A stretch of 64,000 nt of DNA from Perkinsus marinus ATCC 50983 (Eukaryota > Perkinsozoa > Perkinsida > Perkinsidae): positions 23,804 through 87,803 of the forward strand of contig NW_003211731.1 of assembly GCF_000006405.1 (NCBI RefSeq). The letters run 5' to 3'. A model generated the notes under the pieces. The model saw only the letters and a program-made list of their open reading frames with translations, was not told the DNA's origin and searched no databases. Position 1 is the stretch's first letter; each line of letters opens with the position of its first letter. Both the position numbers and the translations under genes were made by a program. Below, one piece after another: positions 45,310 through 64,000 of this stretch.

Positions 45310-48300
45310 ATGTTAATTTCATCTACCACTCCTGGCGGCCCGAATCAACAGCCCCTCATAGGGCCTTCTTTACGCCCATTGCCCCCTCGGAAGTTGGAAT
45401 ACACGCCTTTATACTTCACTATAGACAGTTTGATCGATCCGCAGCGCCCAGCTAAAGCCTTGACTACTGTGGAAAACACGGTAACACGAAAAGGTAGTAC
45501 TTGGGAAATGTTGTTGTTGATGATGGTGTCGCTTTAATTTACTTCATATCGCGTTTTTCACTTGGCGTTGAACTGGTCGTGAAACTCCAGTGATAGTTGT
45601 GTATATTTACTATTACATAATCACTGAATAGTGATAATTTCCAATAATATTATTACCTTTCGTGTCCCTAGCCTTACTAGGGGTATATATAAAAAAGTTG
45701 TTACAGGAGTTTCACTACCCTAGTGATATGAAAAACAGTAGTGAAAAACATATTTCACGACTACTACTGCATATCACCGCGTTTCACACCGAGTTTTACG
45801 ACGCCACTTCACGTAAAACGGGTGATCGTGAAACTCCATAGCTTTTCCCTTGGCTGAGATTCCGAGCTTGATAGTATTTATTATCATTGATCGCAGTATC
45901 AGCTTTGGCTCAACGCCCCACAAGAATTATATGATAAAAAAGTATACTACACAGATTGGGCTGGTATTCACTACTCGCAAAAAAGTACGCCTACTGCCAA
46001 CATCATAATCAGCGATAGTACATTCATGTGCGCCAATACGGCCGTAGAATTCGTGCAATGGGAGTGCAACATCCCAGAACTCACAAGAATTATACAAAAA
46101 TTATGATTATTATTAATCATAATAGTTATGCTTTCTGTCGTTATTATTCGGCCAGTAATGCGCCTACATCACCATCTGTAGAGTATGGGTATTTTCTAAC
46201 TTCCAAAGGCTCAGGCGTCGTCAAAGTCTATGTAGCAAAAATGCTTGTCATAATGAAGGAGCGTAAATTTTACGTCCTATAACGAAATTTTCCGCAATTT
46301 TACGCCCTTTAACGAAATTTTCTGGAATTTTACGTTCTATAACGAAATTTCCCGCAATTTTACGCCCTTTAACGAAATTTACGCCCTCTAACGAAATTTT
46401 CTGCAATTTTACGCCCTTTGTCGAAATTTTCCGGAACTTTACGTTCTATAACGAGATTTTCCGCAATTTTACGTCATACAATGACGACTTTTTCAGTAAT
46501 TTTTCGTCATGAAATTCGTTGAAAAATGGGTCAAGACGATATAGCTCAGGAATTGAAATTTTCATAATTGTATATTTTTGAATTTGAACTTCTTGAATAC
46601 GTTCGGAAAAAATCCATTTTTTTCATAAAAAATCATATCAGCAGCATCGGAGTTTTGGATGCTACTCTCTTCGCCGCATTGAGGATTCTAGTAGCTGGGG
46701 AATTAATGATGGATAAAAATGCAGAAAATAAAAAAACAATGAAATTTAGTGAACAAGAGTGAGAAAAAAATAAATGAAAATTTGTGAATAAAAATGATGA
46801 AAATAAAAAAAATAAAAATAAAGAATTGATAAAAGTTGATGAATAAAAATAAATAGAGTAAGTAAATCATTAGAGTTTCACGATCACTCGTTTTACGTGA
46901 AATGGCGTAAAACTCGGTGAAAAACTAGGCGATATTCAACGCGGTGATATGCAGTAGTAGTCGTGAAATATATTTTTTACTAGTGTTCTTCATATCACTA
47001 GGGTGGTGAAACTCCAATAATACGATATTATACATTTTTTTCAATTTAATAAATTCCCTTTTTCTTTTTCCTCAGTTCCCACGGCTTGCCGTCGCTTCTT
47101 CCAACCGCCCCTATGTGGAATGTTCACGTCCGATAACAGCAGCATTCGAGTGGATGATCCCGAGCTGGCGACCAAACGTACATGTGTACGCCCAAAGAAA
47201 GAGTCCTTACATGGCAGTATGACTTCAGCGAAGAGTCGGCGAAAAGATGGGACTGTGAAAATGGAGTCGACGTAATATTGAGTTTTTCGGATCGTGAGAG
47301 TGCTACTAGATTGTTTATTGGAGTTTCAACACAATCCGTTTCACGTGAAATGGTGCGATATTTGTGGTGATATGCAGTAGTAGTCGTGAAATATGTTTTT
47401 CACTAAATTCTCTTAATACGGTGAGGAAACTCCTGAGCTCAGGTGAGGAAAACCAGAGTTATTTTCTCTCACGGCTATTCAGCTGGCGTTAATCATCCTG
47501 TTGATTTCAGTTCATCGGCGCGACAAGGAAAGCATGTGGTGTGCCCAGCTATGTCAGTGGAGAGAAAATGGGAGGCGGTCAATATTCTACAGGAGTCCCT
47601 ACCTGGTCTACCCGAGGGTCATGTGGAGAAAGCAATGTAATAGCTTAATGCGTTAGTCCTCTGGGCTCATAAGCAGAAGGTCGTAGGTTCGATTCCACGG
47701 GTGGTCATTTTGTCAGTTTCTCCGCAACAAGTAGTCGCTTTGAATGCTGGAGTCTCGTCTTGGACGGTGGCGATGGCGAGCTCGTGAGCGCGGCGGTTTT
47801 TGGTATTATTCGGGGAGATTGAGATTTACTTCAACGGAAGTTGTTGGAGTGGAAATATATGTTTGCTTTCCTCAGCTCAGCTCGGAGGGTTTCTCAATAG
47901 TAAGAAGAGTTTACATAAAAATTCGGGTAGAGTTTCCCAAATATTGTCGCCAACAAATGTAGTTGACCATGTGCATATATCTGCGGCAAAGTTGCAATTG
48001 TTGAAGTGTTATATGTTTTCCATTATATTCAGCGCGACATTACAAATTTGGATTTATTGAGCTGGCGTATATAGCCACCTCGGAGGCTTATCGAGGTTGT
48101 GGCTACGGTCGGAGTCTACTACACACTTTGATGCAACAATGGGTTCACGAAGGTAGTAGCCATACACATAAAAAAGGCCTACATCACCTCTGTTAGGTTT
48201 CACCGAGGTTATTAGTAGTGTTGATCAGAAGGCTGTTGGCTTTTTTCAGGCGATGGGGTTCGAGGAGACGATTCGAATACCGAAGTAGAATGAACATTTG

Positions 48301-51300
48301 TCAATTCCTTGGAGTTGCGACTTTGATTGTTTGTGGGGAAAAACTAATCCGAAATTCGCGCAATATTTTTTTACCAGAGTATTACGCCGTGTTTAGTCTG
48401 CAGTTAGTGGTGTTATTTATATCACCATCGGAATATTGGAGTTTCACGATCACCCGTTTCACGTGAAGTGGCGTCGTACAACTCGGTGATATGCAGTAGT
48501 AGTCGTGAAATATGTTTTTCATATCACCAGGGTGGTGAAACTCCATTAATATCAATTTTAATAGATTTTCGTTTCACCTACGTCCCTTTCGGTGATACAA
48601 AAATCTGCCATAAATGAAGTATCAAACTTATCGTCATGTTTTATTTATACGAGATGGGCATTCATATTTCTTCCATGCAGAATCGCATCTCTTGCCTAGT
48701 AGCTCACTGGAGCTTCACGACCCGTTTCACGTGAAGTGGCGTAATACTCTATGTGAAAAACTCGTGATATGCAGCAGTAGTCGTGAAATATGTTTTTCAT
48801 ATCACCAGGGTGAAACTCCATTGTTAGTAAGAAACGAGTAAAATGTGAATATTTTCTCATAGATTTGTCTACGCCCAGTGGATCGACACGTATGGGTCTG
48901 CGAAAACACTAGGGTGTGATATTGGAGTAAAACTAGCCCGGCTGCTGAGCCCGCGAGCAGTGATGGCTTCCAAACGCGTGAGTGGTCCGAGACTCACAGA
49001 GTAGTTGTAATTTTGTGATGGTGATCAGATTGCAGCTGATCCGGGATGCCCGGTGTCGGTGTTGGCAGGGCAGGAGAACGCACCGGGAGAAGACGAGGTT
49101 TGGTGTCGGGCGAGGATAACGAATAATCAAGCTGGTGAGATAGGTGGAGGAATATACGATCGCTTTCCTTAGCTGCGTTATGATTTTTTTGTTATCAAAA
49201 GTTTATATAAAAAGTGAAGTAGGAGTTTGCAGAAACGAAGTTGAATTTCCCAAAATTTCTATTTTGTCACCGACACATGTAATCGACCACGTGCATATTT
49301 TCTAACACGGGTGAAATGTATCGACCAGGAATTGAACCGGAGTCGCTCGGTGGAGAGGAGGGCATATTACCGTTAGGGAATTTATACTGTTCTCGGCGAG
49401 CGCACTATCTCATTTTCCAAATTCTTCAATCAGTTTCCCATGTAAATGTCATCACATTAGTAACATCATTTCCCCCATTGTTATCAAACCCTGGGGAGAC
49501 GTTATTTCTTAAAGCTACTTCGTGGGTGCCTGGTTTCGGATTTCTCAAAGTATAATACAGCATGGGAGTATATGCACATGGTCAACTACATGTGACAATT
49601 TGTTGAAAAAAATTTTTTTGAGGAAATTTCGGGAAATTTTCCGTGATTTTGCGAGCTCAGTAGCTGAGGAAAGCAAAAATAAATATATATACTCTCATCG
49701 CTTCGACATCTCAACATTTACTCTGTAGTATTGGAGTTTCACCCGTTTTACGTGAAGTGGCGTAAAACTCCGTGAAAAACGCGATATTTGCGCCTTGCAA
49801 TAGTCGTGAAATATGTTTTTCACTCGTGCTTTTCATATCACGGGTGAAACTCCATTGATGAAATTTTATTTCTTTTCAGCGACTGGTTTGGTGACCATAA
49901 CATATCGTCACGGACAGGCTCATAGGGTGGAGACTTTACCCACGACCTGTCCTAGGCTGAAGATTGGTGACTCTTCTAATACGGCAAGTGGATTGCCTCA
50001 TTTCCCGGCGAGTAAGTGTCGAGGGAAAATATGTAAATGGTTGTCAACTACATGTGTTGGTGATGACAATATTAAAATTGTGAGGAAATTCTCATTGGTT
50101 TTTGTATATTTATACGTGAAGTCGTATGTAAACTCCTGTGCTGGGCAGCTGAGGAGAGCGATTACATATATTCCTACTCCAACACTGTATAGGAAACTCC
50201 TGAGCTCAGCAGCTGAGGAAAGCGATTACATATATTCCTACTCCAACACTGTATAGGAAACTCCTGAGCTCAGCAGCTGAGGAAAGCGATTACATATATT
50301 CCTACTCCAACACTGTATAGGAAACTCCTGAGCTCAGCAGCTGAGGAAAGCGATTACATATATTCCTACTCCAACACTGTATAGGAAACTCCTGAGCTCA
50401 GCAGCTGAGGAAAGCGATTACATATATTCCTACTCCAACACTGTATAGGAAACTCCTGAGCTCAGCAGCTGAGGAAAGCGATTACATATATTCCTACTCC
50501 AACACTGTATAGGAAACTCCTGAGCTCAGCGGCTGAGGAAAGCGATTACATATATTCCTACTCCAACACTGTATAGGAAACTCCTGAGCTCAGCAGCTGA
50601 GGAAAGCGATTACATATATTCCTACTCCAACACTGTATAGGAAACTCCTGAGCTCAGCGGCTGAGGAAAGCGATTACATATATTCCTACTCCAACACTGT
50701 ATAGGAAACTCCTGAGCTCAGCAGCTGAGGAAAGCGATTACATATATTCCTACTCCAACACTGTATAGGAAACTCCTGAGCTCAGCAGCTGAGGAAAGCG
50801 ATTACATATATTCCTACTCCAACACTGTATAGGAAACTCCTGAGCTCAGCAGCTGAGGAAAGCGATTACATATATTCCTACTCCAACACTGTATAGGAAA
50901 CTCCTGAGCTCAGCGGCTGAGGAAAGCGATTACATATATTCCTACTCCAACACTGTATAGGAAACTCCTGAGCTCAGCAGCTGAGGAAAGCGATTACATA
51001 TATTCCTACTCCAACACTGTATAGGAAACTCCTGAGCTCAGCAGCTGAGGAAAGCGATTACATATATTCCTACTCCAACACTGTATAGGAAACTCCTGAG
51101 CTCAGCAGCTGAGGAAAGCGATTACATATATTCCTACTCCAACAGTGGAGTTTTCTGTCTGCCATACCACTCCTCTGTCGAATCCTATGTCAGGCACTAA
51201 GGTGCATCAATATCCCTTCGGTATGGGTGTTCAGTGGCCTGCAGCGAAGTGTAGCGATTGTGGTAAGCCAAAAAGCTCTCTAATTTGGTGGTGATTTATA

Positions 51301-54115
51301 TATATTTAGTTGACCGTCGCAACCGAGCGAAGCGATGCAAGAATTGTCACAAGTGTCTGGCGAAGCATTGCATTTGTCGACGGAGTGGTATGGGAAGCGA
51401 TGTGAGATTATTAAACTGCTCATACCGTCTTTTTGATTCATCGCGTTGCAGGTCCGGACTAAGCTGCCTAGGAAGAAGGAGACGGTTGTGTGTGGATGCA
51501 ACACCATACGATGTAAGAGAGCTTTCTATTCCTGCTGGTGATGGCCTTGGTCGTGGCATGGGCGAGCGAAACTCGATTATTTGCCCTTGTTGCGGCCCTC
51601 CAGAAGCGTCCCAAAGGGCTCGGAGATCGAACTATCGAGCATATCTGTGGGCTCCCTAGCGAGGTGGAGAAGCATGCTAATTTTGCCCGCCCTTGAGTCT
51701 GCTTCCTGAGCCTGGCATACCCCCTAGTGAAAATAGTTTGACGTTTTCGATAGTTCTGTGTGGATTGATCGCAGAAAACGCATATATCAGCGTTTACTCA
51801 ACACTAACGCAGAATAATGGAGTTTCACGATCACCCGTTTTACGTGAGGTGGCATCGTAAAACTCGGTGATATTCAGCGCGGTGATATGCAGTAGTCGTG
51901 AAATATTTTTCATATCACTAGGGTGGTGAAACTCTAATAATAGAAAATACTCATGAAACCAGAACTGATTTCGAAAAGTGTATCTTTGAATTCAGCGGAG
52001 TTGTATTATTTGATTATTATCACTTGGTCAGGTCCAGAGTGTGGCAACTGCTTAGCTTCCCATTGCACTTGTGTTGGCGGGCCTGCGTTTGAAGGTAGCA
52101 GTATGCTTACTATTGTCGTTGGTGGTGGTGGTGAACTCCACTTGTAGTTGCATCGAGGAAGCGCTCGGCTGATGATGGATTTAGTGACACTCCTGGACCG
52201 ACTAAAGTGATCAAGACGGAGACTCCTTCTGGTGAGCTACGGAAAACTTTTGGGCGGAATTACTTCTCGAGAGAGGTATAGTAGCGGAACTCTTTTAGAA
52301 CGTTTTATAGCCCATACCTCAAAAATGGGTAATTTATTCCGTGTTTGGGACTCGGGAGTTTCACCCTAGTGATATGAAAAACATATTTCCCAATTGCCTT
52401 GAAACAATTATATTATCGGTGTTGGCGGAATCAGCATACACGCCTTATAATTCACATTTAGTATTATACCACTTCACGGGTCGTGAAACTCCAATAATTT
52501 CCATACATGGACTAAATTAGTATCAAAATATGATGGATAGAATCGTTATTGATATATTAAGTGAAGTTTCACCAACCTAGTGATGTGAAAAACACTGCTG
52601 CACATCACCTCGAATATCGCGTTTTACACCGAGTTTTACGCCACTTCACGTTAAACGGGTTGTGAAACTCCAATGATGACACTATTAGCTGTTGTTGTTG
52701 TTCGTGCTTTGGCGAGTACTGCAGTTGAGTGAGTGTACACGGAGACCGGCGGTTCAATCCCGGCACCCCGCGTTCAATCTCCAGGCATTAACTATACGGG
52801 CTTCGGCGAAGTGAAGTGTGGTTGCCACCAGAGACGGTGTATGAAGTGTCAGCAGTGTAGGAGTACATCATCTATACCGCTCCTTCGTCACTTCCACCTC
52901 TGGCCTCACTAGCGATCCTCAGGCATCTCACGCCACTGCCAATGTGAAGACCCGACGCCTTATCCGCAAACGTCCAAGACACGCAAGCCCTCGAAGGCAG
53001 TGACGCCAGATAATCTACCTGTATGCAGTGGTCCTTTGCTGAGTGTGGCTACGCCTTAGTGTGTTAGATCGAATCTAATACCACACCAGAAGGAACTCCT
53101 ATTAAAGAGCATGGTATAGCAGCGTCACCTCCTAACGTGGTCGCCCTGGCAGCTGCCGCGGCGGTGGCGAAAGTGGCTGCTAAGAAGGAGGAGGCGCCGG
53201 TGGGTGCTGTTGCAAGACGAAGTAGAAGAAGTGTGGTACGACCACAGGCGGACCAGGTGAGTTGTGCATTTGTCCATTATTGTGTATGTTGGCTTGTAAG
53301 GAGCCCGTGGCGAAGGTTGAGGAGATTCCCCCGATGGTGACACGGCGACGGACTAGGAGCATGTCTAAGGATTTTAGGAAGACCACAGCGGCAACCCTAC
53401 TTAAAGACGACTCTTCGTCGAGTGCATCAGTAGGGCTCGGTTTTTGGCAAAATATGCACATGATCATTGGTGGTGGCAGTATCAAAATTCTGGGAGGAAA
53501 TTCTTTATGCATTCTATCCGAATTCGTATATAATTTCCTATAATTAGCTTTGGAATCTCCTAAGCTCAGCAGCTGAGGAAGGCATTTATTTTTGCATCAG
53601 ACCTCGTCAGCAGCGAAGGCTATGAGTTCTACGTCAGCCTCTGGTCACAAGTACGGTGACTATAGGACAGTGAGTGGAGGATTGGGTTTATTCGAGTGCT
53701 CTTGTTATAGCGTCAAGAAAGTGGTCTTTGTTTTGGATTACCACGTAGCGTTCATTCCCTTTCACCCACGGTCTTGGTCACTTTTGATTCTGAGCGGCTC
53801 AATCTCTGCGAGAGAGTTTTCTTCGAATTGTGTGCTAGTCAGTGGAGTTAGTAGGCATTGGACCCAACACGTGAGAAGGGACACGTCCAGGAATCACAGC
53901 GGAGCGAAGTCTTCCATGATTGTTTCAAAAATATCATACCCAGAAAAATTGAGCCTATGAACTGTAATAATCCATTCTGTAATTTGTTAATTAGATGTGG
54001 AAATGGTGTGGTATCACTGAGTGGTACTCCTGAGCTGTTCTTAGGCGGTACGAGACAGACGAGGGAATATCTTATGGACAGCAGCAAGCGGTCGATCTTG
54101 TCCGTGCCACCATAG
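45310..54115 (+). CDS. cysteine-rich basic protein, probably nuclear; CXC-like motifs
   Basis: Many exons; clear ones: 45310-45480 (start MLISSTTPGG), about 45959-46110, about 46155-46240, 47076-47271, 47511-47636, 47717-47783, about 49870-50010, about 51150-51260, 51310-51387, 51452-51510, about 52033-52096, 52146-52231, about 52785-52870, about 52940-53058, about 53100-53259, 53292-53430, 53598-53663, and a last exon about 53850-54115 ending SKRSILSVPP. Phases fit where I checked (47271/47511, 47636/47717). The motif CKNCHKCLAKHCICRR at 51,340 and its relative CGNCLASHCTCVGG at 52,040, plus VCGCNTIRCKR and VKCGCHQRRCMKCQQC, resemble the CXC/CRC zinc-binding repeat of tesmin- and MSL2-type chromatin proteins. 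Downstream parts are Ala/Lys/Arg-rich (RRRTRSMSKDF). DNA or chromatin binding is inference. One gene or two neighbouring ones cannot be told apart. Confidence 0.5.
45715..45838. repeat. MITE family 2 copy
   Basis: GGAGTTTCACTACCC to GATCGTGAAACTCCA, with two TATGAAAAAC-type modules. Confidence 0.85.
46262..46490. repeat. 30-bp tandem repeat, about seven units
   Basis: Unit built on TTTTACGCCCTTTAACGAAA with TTTTCCGCAA variants; the last units degrade (GTCGAAATTTTCC). AT-rich, intronic in the cysteine-rich gene. Confidence 0.85.
46871..47016. repeat. MITE family 2 copy
   Basis: TAGAGTTTCACGATCACTCG to GTGGTGAAACTCCA; contains the duplicated GCGGTGATATGCAG module. Confidence 0.85.
47319..47403. 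repeat. MITE family 2, truncated copy
   Basis: TGGAGTTTCAACACAATCCG; the right end is lost after TATGTTTTTCACTA and replaced by family 1-like sequence (GGAAACTCCTGAGCTCAGG). Confidence 0.65.
47637..47716 (+). other. 80-nt intron that is entirely tRNA-Met-like
   Basis: Intron GTAATA to TTGTCAG of the cysteine-rich gene; flanking exons are in phase (EKA, then IFSATSSRFE). Inside: D-arm-like TAGCTTAATGCGTTAG, anticodon loop region CTGGGCTCATAAGCAG with a CAT anticodon, AGAAGGTCGTAGG, B box GGTTCGATTCC, and GGTGGTCATTTTGTCAG. The 5' acceptor strand is not complementary, so it is a relic rather than a working tRNA. Confidence 0.8.
47845..47985. repeat. MITE family 1 copy
   Basis: TTGTTGGAGTGGAAATATAT, hairpin CTCAGCTCAGCTCGGAGG, end GTTGACCATGTGCATAT. 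Confidence 0.7.
48437..48545. repeat. MITE family 2 copy
   Basis: TGGAGTTTCACGATCACCCG to GGTGGTGAAACTCCA; both ends perfect. Confidence 0.88.
48718..48820. repeat. MITE family 2 copy
   Basis: TGGAGCTTCACGACCCG to CAGGGTGAAACTCCA. Confidence 0.85.
49142..49308. repeat. MITE family 1 copy
   Basis: GGTGGAGGAATATACGATCG to CGACCACGTGCATATTTTC; ends partly degraded. Confidence 0.65.
49558..49698. repeat. MITE family 1 copy
   Basis: AGCATGGGAGTATATGCACA to AGCTGAGGAAAGCAAAAATA. Confidence 0.65.
49732..49854. repeat. MITE family 2 copy
   Basis: TGGAGTTTCACCCG to CGGGTGAAACTCCA. Confidence 0.85.
50015..51145. repeat. MITE family 1 with its end amplified into a 64-bp satellite
   Basis: A family 1 copy (from TGTCGAGGGAAAATATGTAA) whose right end repeats about 15 times with a 64-bp period from 50,187: TATAGGAAACTCCTGAGCTC, AGCAGCTGAGGAAAGCG, ATTACATATATTCCTACTCC, AACACTG. 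Units differ only at one site (AGCAGC or AGCGGC), so the expansion is recent. Confidence 0.95.
51818..51936. repeat. MITE family 2 copy
   Basis: TGGAGTTTCACGATCACCCG to GGTGGTGAAACTCTA. Confidence 0.87.
52354..52671. repeat. composite block: two family 2 MITEs, copy 2
   Basis: Nearly identical to 44,353-44,655, including the internal TATTATCGGTGTTGGCGG piece and the 65-bp spacer with ATGATGGATAGAATCG. Confidence 0.88.
52729..52784 (+). other. 56-nt intron with tRNA T arm
   Basis: GTGAGT to CTCCAG in the cysteine-rich gene. Contains CGGCGGTTCAATCCCGGC, a B box in sense orientation. The exon that follows encodes FGEVKCGCHQRRC. Confidence 0.6.
53440..53597. repeat. MITE family 1 copy in an intron
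   Basis: From TTTTTGGCAAAATATGCACA to AGCAGCTGAGGAAGGCATT; the following TTATTTTTGCATCAG is the acceptor of the next exon. Confidence 0.7.
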
Positions 54116-54552
54116 GAAGTGTGACACGTGTGGCCTATGTGAGCGCTCACTATGTAAAGTGTATTGAATCTTCCTCGTATTAGGTGTTGCTCGACATTGT
54201 CATTGTAATGGGTGAGCATCATTACTATCATAAGGAGCACTTGTAACAAGTTTGATATTGTGAAGTAACTACCCTTCTCATCACAAGGAGTACATTAAGT
54301 CAGGGGTCATCGTAGTTTATATCTTGCGTTGAAAGTGAACGCACTCAGTCTTGCCAAACACTCGACAGAACACACCAGGGCAATCTGTAAGGAGGCTGTA
54401 AACTTTCATCTAAAGAGCCTCTAGCTGAATGCTATACTTGAGGACCTAACGATACGAGGCCAGTTTGCAATTGACAGATCTGTATGAACTGGTATATAGG
54501 GAAAGGGGGAACTTGCGACAAGAGCTAATTCGTGACGATCGATGAACATAAT
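54116..54552. other. spacer, nothing recognised
   Basis: No coding stretch with support and none of the named repeats. Confidence 0.3.
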
Positions 54553-55461
54553 ATGAACGCATATGCATTGGCGCGCTATCTGTTGCAGGGAGAGAGACGA
54601 CGTACTAGATGGGCTGCTGACGAGGGTATATACTACTCAGATGGTAGAACCAACTATATCTAGCTATGACAGCTACTGATGAAAGGAGAGGAAGTAAGAT
54701 AGCAATATTGAGTGTCCGATCAGCAACATATCCATCAACTTGACGCATACAGTACGTGTGAATTTGATATGCAAATGTGTGTTATTTTGGAGGACAAAAT
54801 ATAGTGAACAAGTTGTCGCTATCACAGTCCCAAACGGGTATTTCTATCACAACACATGTTCATATGTGTATGGGATATAGTTCCAGATTGATTCTCATCA
54901 ACTAGGAAGAATATGGCACATTTGCATATCAAATTGGCAAGCACAGTACAGCATATCTCAACTGGGACAACTAGAGTGTAGTCAGAATCGACTCGACGAT
55001 ATGAGCTAGTAGATGTGACTCGTCATACGAGCAGACATATGTTCCAACATTTTTTAGCATTGTCTGGGGGTATACTAAACTCGATCCCTTTCCAAGAAGC
55101 TTTGTGGGAATATATACAGGTGAATTCATGGGAATCCCACATCTTTTATACAGAGTAAACTCGCTATGACATGTGTTGATCATAATAAGAGGATTCTGAG
55201 GAAACTCCTATTGATTTCTGCACACTTCTTCGCCAAGGCATGTGTAAGCCTCTATAATCAGTGCGGAAGCTCCTGAGCTCAGCTGAGGAGAGGAAAAACA
55301 TATATTCGTCCAACACTGCCATACCCAAGAAAGCTTTTACTCGAAAGATCATCGTAGCGGTTCAAGTACTTCACGACGAAGTCGATGGTGAAGACTACAA
55401 GAAGATGAACCAACTCGTTAAGTACTACGGTCATCAGTACGCAAAAGTCGCAATGAACTGA
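54553..55461 (+). CDS. possible small gene; last exon best supported
   Basis: The last exon, 55,330-55,461, reads KAFTRKIIVAVQVLHDEVDG and ends KYYGHQYAKVAMN before TGA. A possible first exon begins at 54,553 (MNAYALARYLLQGERRRTRW, donor-like GTATAT near 54,625). The intervening stretch contains a family 1 MITE. I could not join the exons securely and the family is unknown. Confidence 0.35.
55150..55318. repeat. MITE family 1 copy
   Basis: ATGACATGTGTTGATCATAA to ATTCGTCCAACACTG with hairpin GAGCTCAGCTGAGGAG. Confidence 0.72.
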
Positions 55462-55857
55462 CTGAAAAGTCGAAACAAAATGCTGAAATTAGGCGGAGCG
55501 ATGTATTGTACGACTGCGCACAAGCAGTGGAGCAAATTTATGTTTCATAGGAGCGAATTGCGCCTTTCATCGAGCAACTTCTAGAGTTGCTCGTAACGTT
55601 GCGGCGACTTAATTTAAGTATCCATGTGAAACATACCCAATAATGTGATGCAACTCGCCTTCATCACTCGTGTCTGCCATTAACCTTTCCCCGTCCAGTA
55701 ACAGCCTTTAAGAGTCCTTAAGGGTGATGGCCTTGTACCCATAATGCACGGCAATAAGCGTTGTGATTACTCGCATTACTGTCAACACTGACTTGTGTAT
55801 TATCCAGAGGATAAAATATTTATACCTTTTCTACCCTTTCTAACGACATTTGTTCTT

Positions 55858-56335
55858 AGTAAGATCAATTCCCCATGGATGGGGCAGCTATGCCAACCCA
55901 AGATATGCCTGAGTAAGATCAGTTCCGATGGATGGGGCGGCTATGCCAACCCAAGATATGCCTGAGTAAGATCAGTTCCGATGGATGGGGCGGCTATGCC
56001 GACCCAAGATATGCCTGAGTAAGATCAGTTCCGATGGATGGGGCGACTATGCCAACCCAAGATATGCCTGAGTAAGATCAGTTCCGATGGATGGGGCGGC
56101 TATGCCAACCCAAGATATGCCTGAGTGCGATCAGTTCCGATGGATGGGGCGGCTATGCCAACCCAAGGTTTGCCTGAGTACGATCAGTTCCGATGGATGG
56201 GGCGGCTATGCCAACCCAAGGTTTGCCTGAGTACGATCAGTTCCGATGGATGGGGCGGCTATGCAAACCCAAGATATGCCTGAGTAAGATCAGTTCCGAT
56301 GGATGGGGCGGCTATGCCACCCCAAGCTTTGCCTC
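55858..56335. repeat. 53-bp minisatellite, second locus
   Basis: Nine units; AGTAAGATCAGTTCCGATGG recurs every 53 bp (55,912, 55,965 and so on). The core ATGGGGCGGCTATGCC is the reverse complement of GGCATAGCCGCCCCAT, the core of the array at 1.3-1.7 kb; AAGATATGCC matches its GGCATACCTT side. Diverged half-units follow to about 56,490. Confidence 0.92.
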
Positions 56336-56569
56336 AGTTCTCCAGACAGGGCAACTAAGTCTCCCAGTGATGTGCCATTGTGTAACAAATCCCTCCAACC
56401 GGGGCGGCTATGCCATATGAATGTATCCTGTCGTACAATCAATTCTGTCAGGTGGGGCACATATGCCACAGCTTCAAGATATGCTTCCGAAAGATTCTCT
56501 TAGACACTACAATCGCGAGTGGTAGTCCATAGGTATCAGCTAGTTTGTATTGTAGTTGTTATTACGTAT

Positions 56570-64000
<7,431 letters not shown>

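Noticed and set aside
50187-51144. CRISPR-like array of regular direct repeats
   Set aside because: There are no unique spacers; the 64-bp units are head-to-tail copies of a MITE end in a eukaryotic genome.
53125-53512. Minus-strand ORFs opposite the Ala/Lys-rich exons
   Set aside because: Shadows of the + strand exons, whose splice sites and reading frame are consistent.

Overview
This is a eukaryotic nuclear window, most likely from a protist. The genes are broken into many small exons by GT-AG introns, many of them only 37-65 nt. The stop codons of the models I could close are standard, and there are no operons. My best guess is an alveolate such as Perkinsus, but that is inference from gene style only and I hold it loosely. 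Most lines of an ORF scan here are shadows. The real genes had to be read by chaining exons whose splice phases match, and I give those exon limits where I could work them out.

Layout. 1-1,290: the 3' end of an unidentified + strand gene behind a MITE. 1,297-7,760: a 53-bp minisatellite into which an intact-looking LTR retrotransposon (1,690-7,486, identical 264-bp LTRs) has jumped; its polyprotein ends in a CW-type zinc finger. 7,891-11,986 (-): an 18-exon coiled-coil protein. 12.0-16.2 kb: hairpins, a two-exon membrane protein, 50-bp and 98-bp tandem arrays and a small secreted-type ORF. 16,215-16,666 (-): a three-exon small protein. 17,324-21,823 (+): a ten-exon purple acid phosphatase-like metallophosphatase. 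21,815-33,799: four tandem copies of a ~3-kb unit starting exactly at the phosphatase stop codon, each holding a short minus-strand ORF for a signal-peptide-bearing, seven-cysteine peptide. 34.0-36.5 kb: scattered exons of an unknown + gene. 36,527-43,025 (-): a trehalose-6-phosphate synthase with a trehalose-phosphatase-like tail that has lost its catalytic motifs. 45,310-54,115 (+): a cysteine-rich, basic, probably nuclear protein. 54.5-56.5 kb: a small gene and another 53-bp minisatellite. 56,570 to the window end (+): a UBR-box E3 ubiquitin ligase, not complete here.

Repeats are the most striking content. Two short inverted-repeat families fill introns and spacers: family 1 (ends CAGTGTTGG, about 18 copies) has also been amplified into 64-bp satellite arrays; family 2 (ends TGGAGTTTCAC, more than 20 copies) is concentrated after 42 kb. 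In addition, many introns of the trehalose, cysteine-rich and UBR genes contain tRNA-like sequence (a B box, then a T-run, then the splice AG). In two cases nearly the whole intron is tRNA-like. That pattern, introns built from tRNA genes, is the observation I would follow first; the tandem cysteine-rich peptide cluster and the CW-finger retroelement come next.
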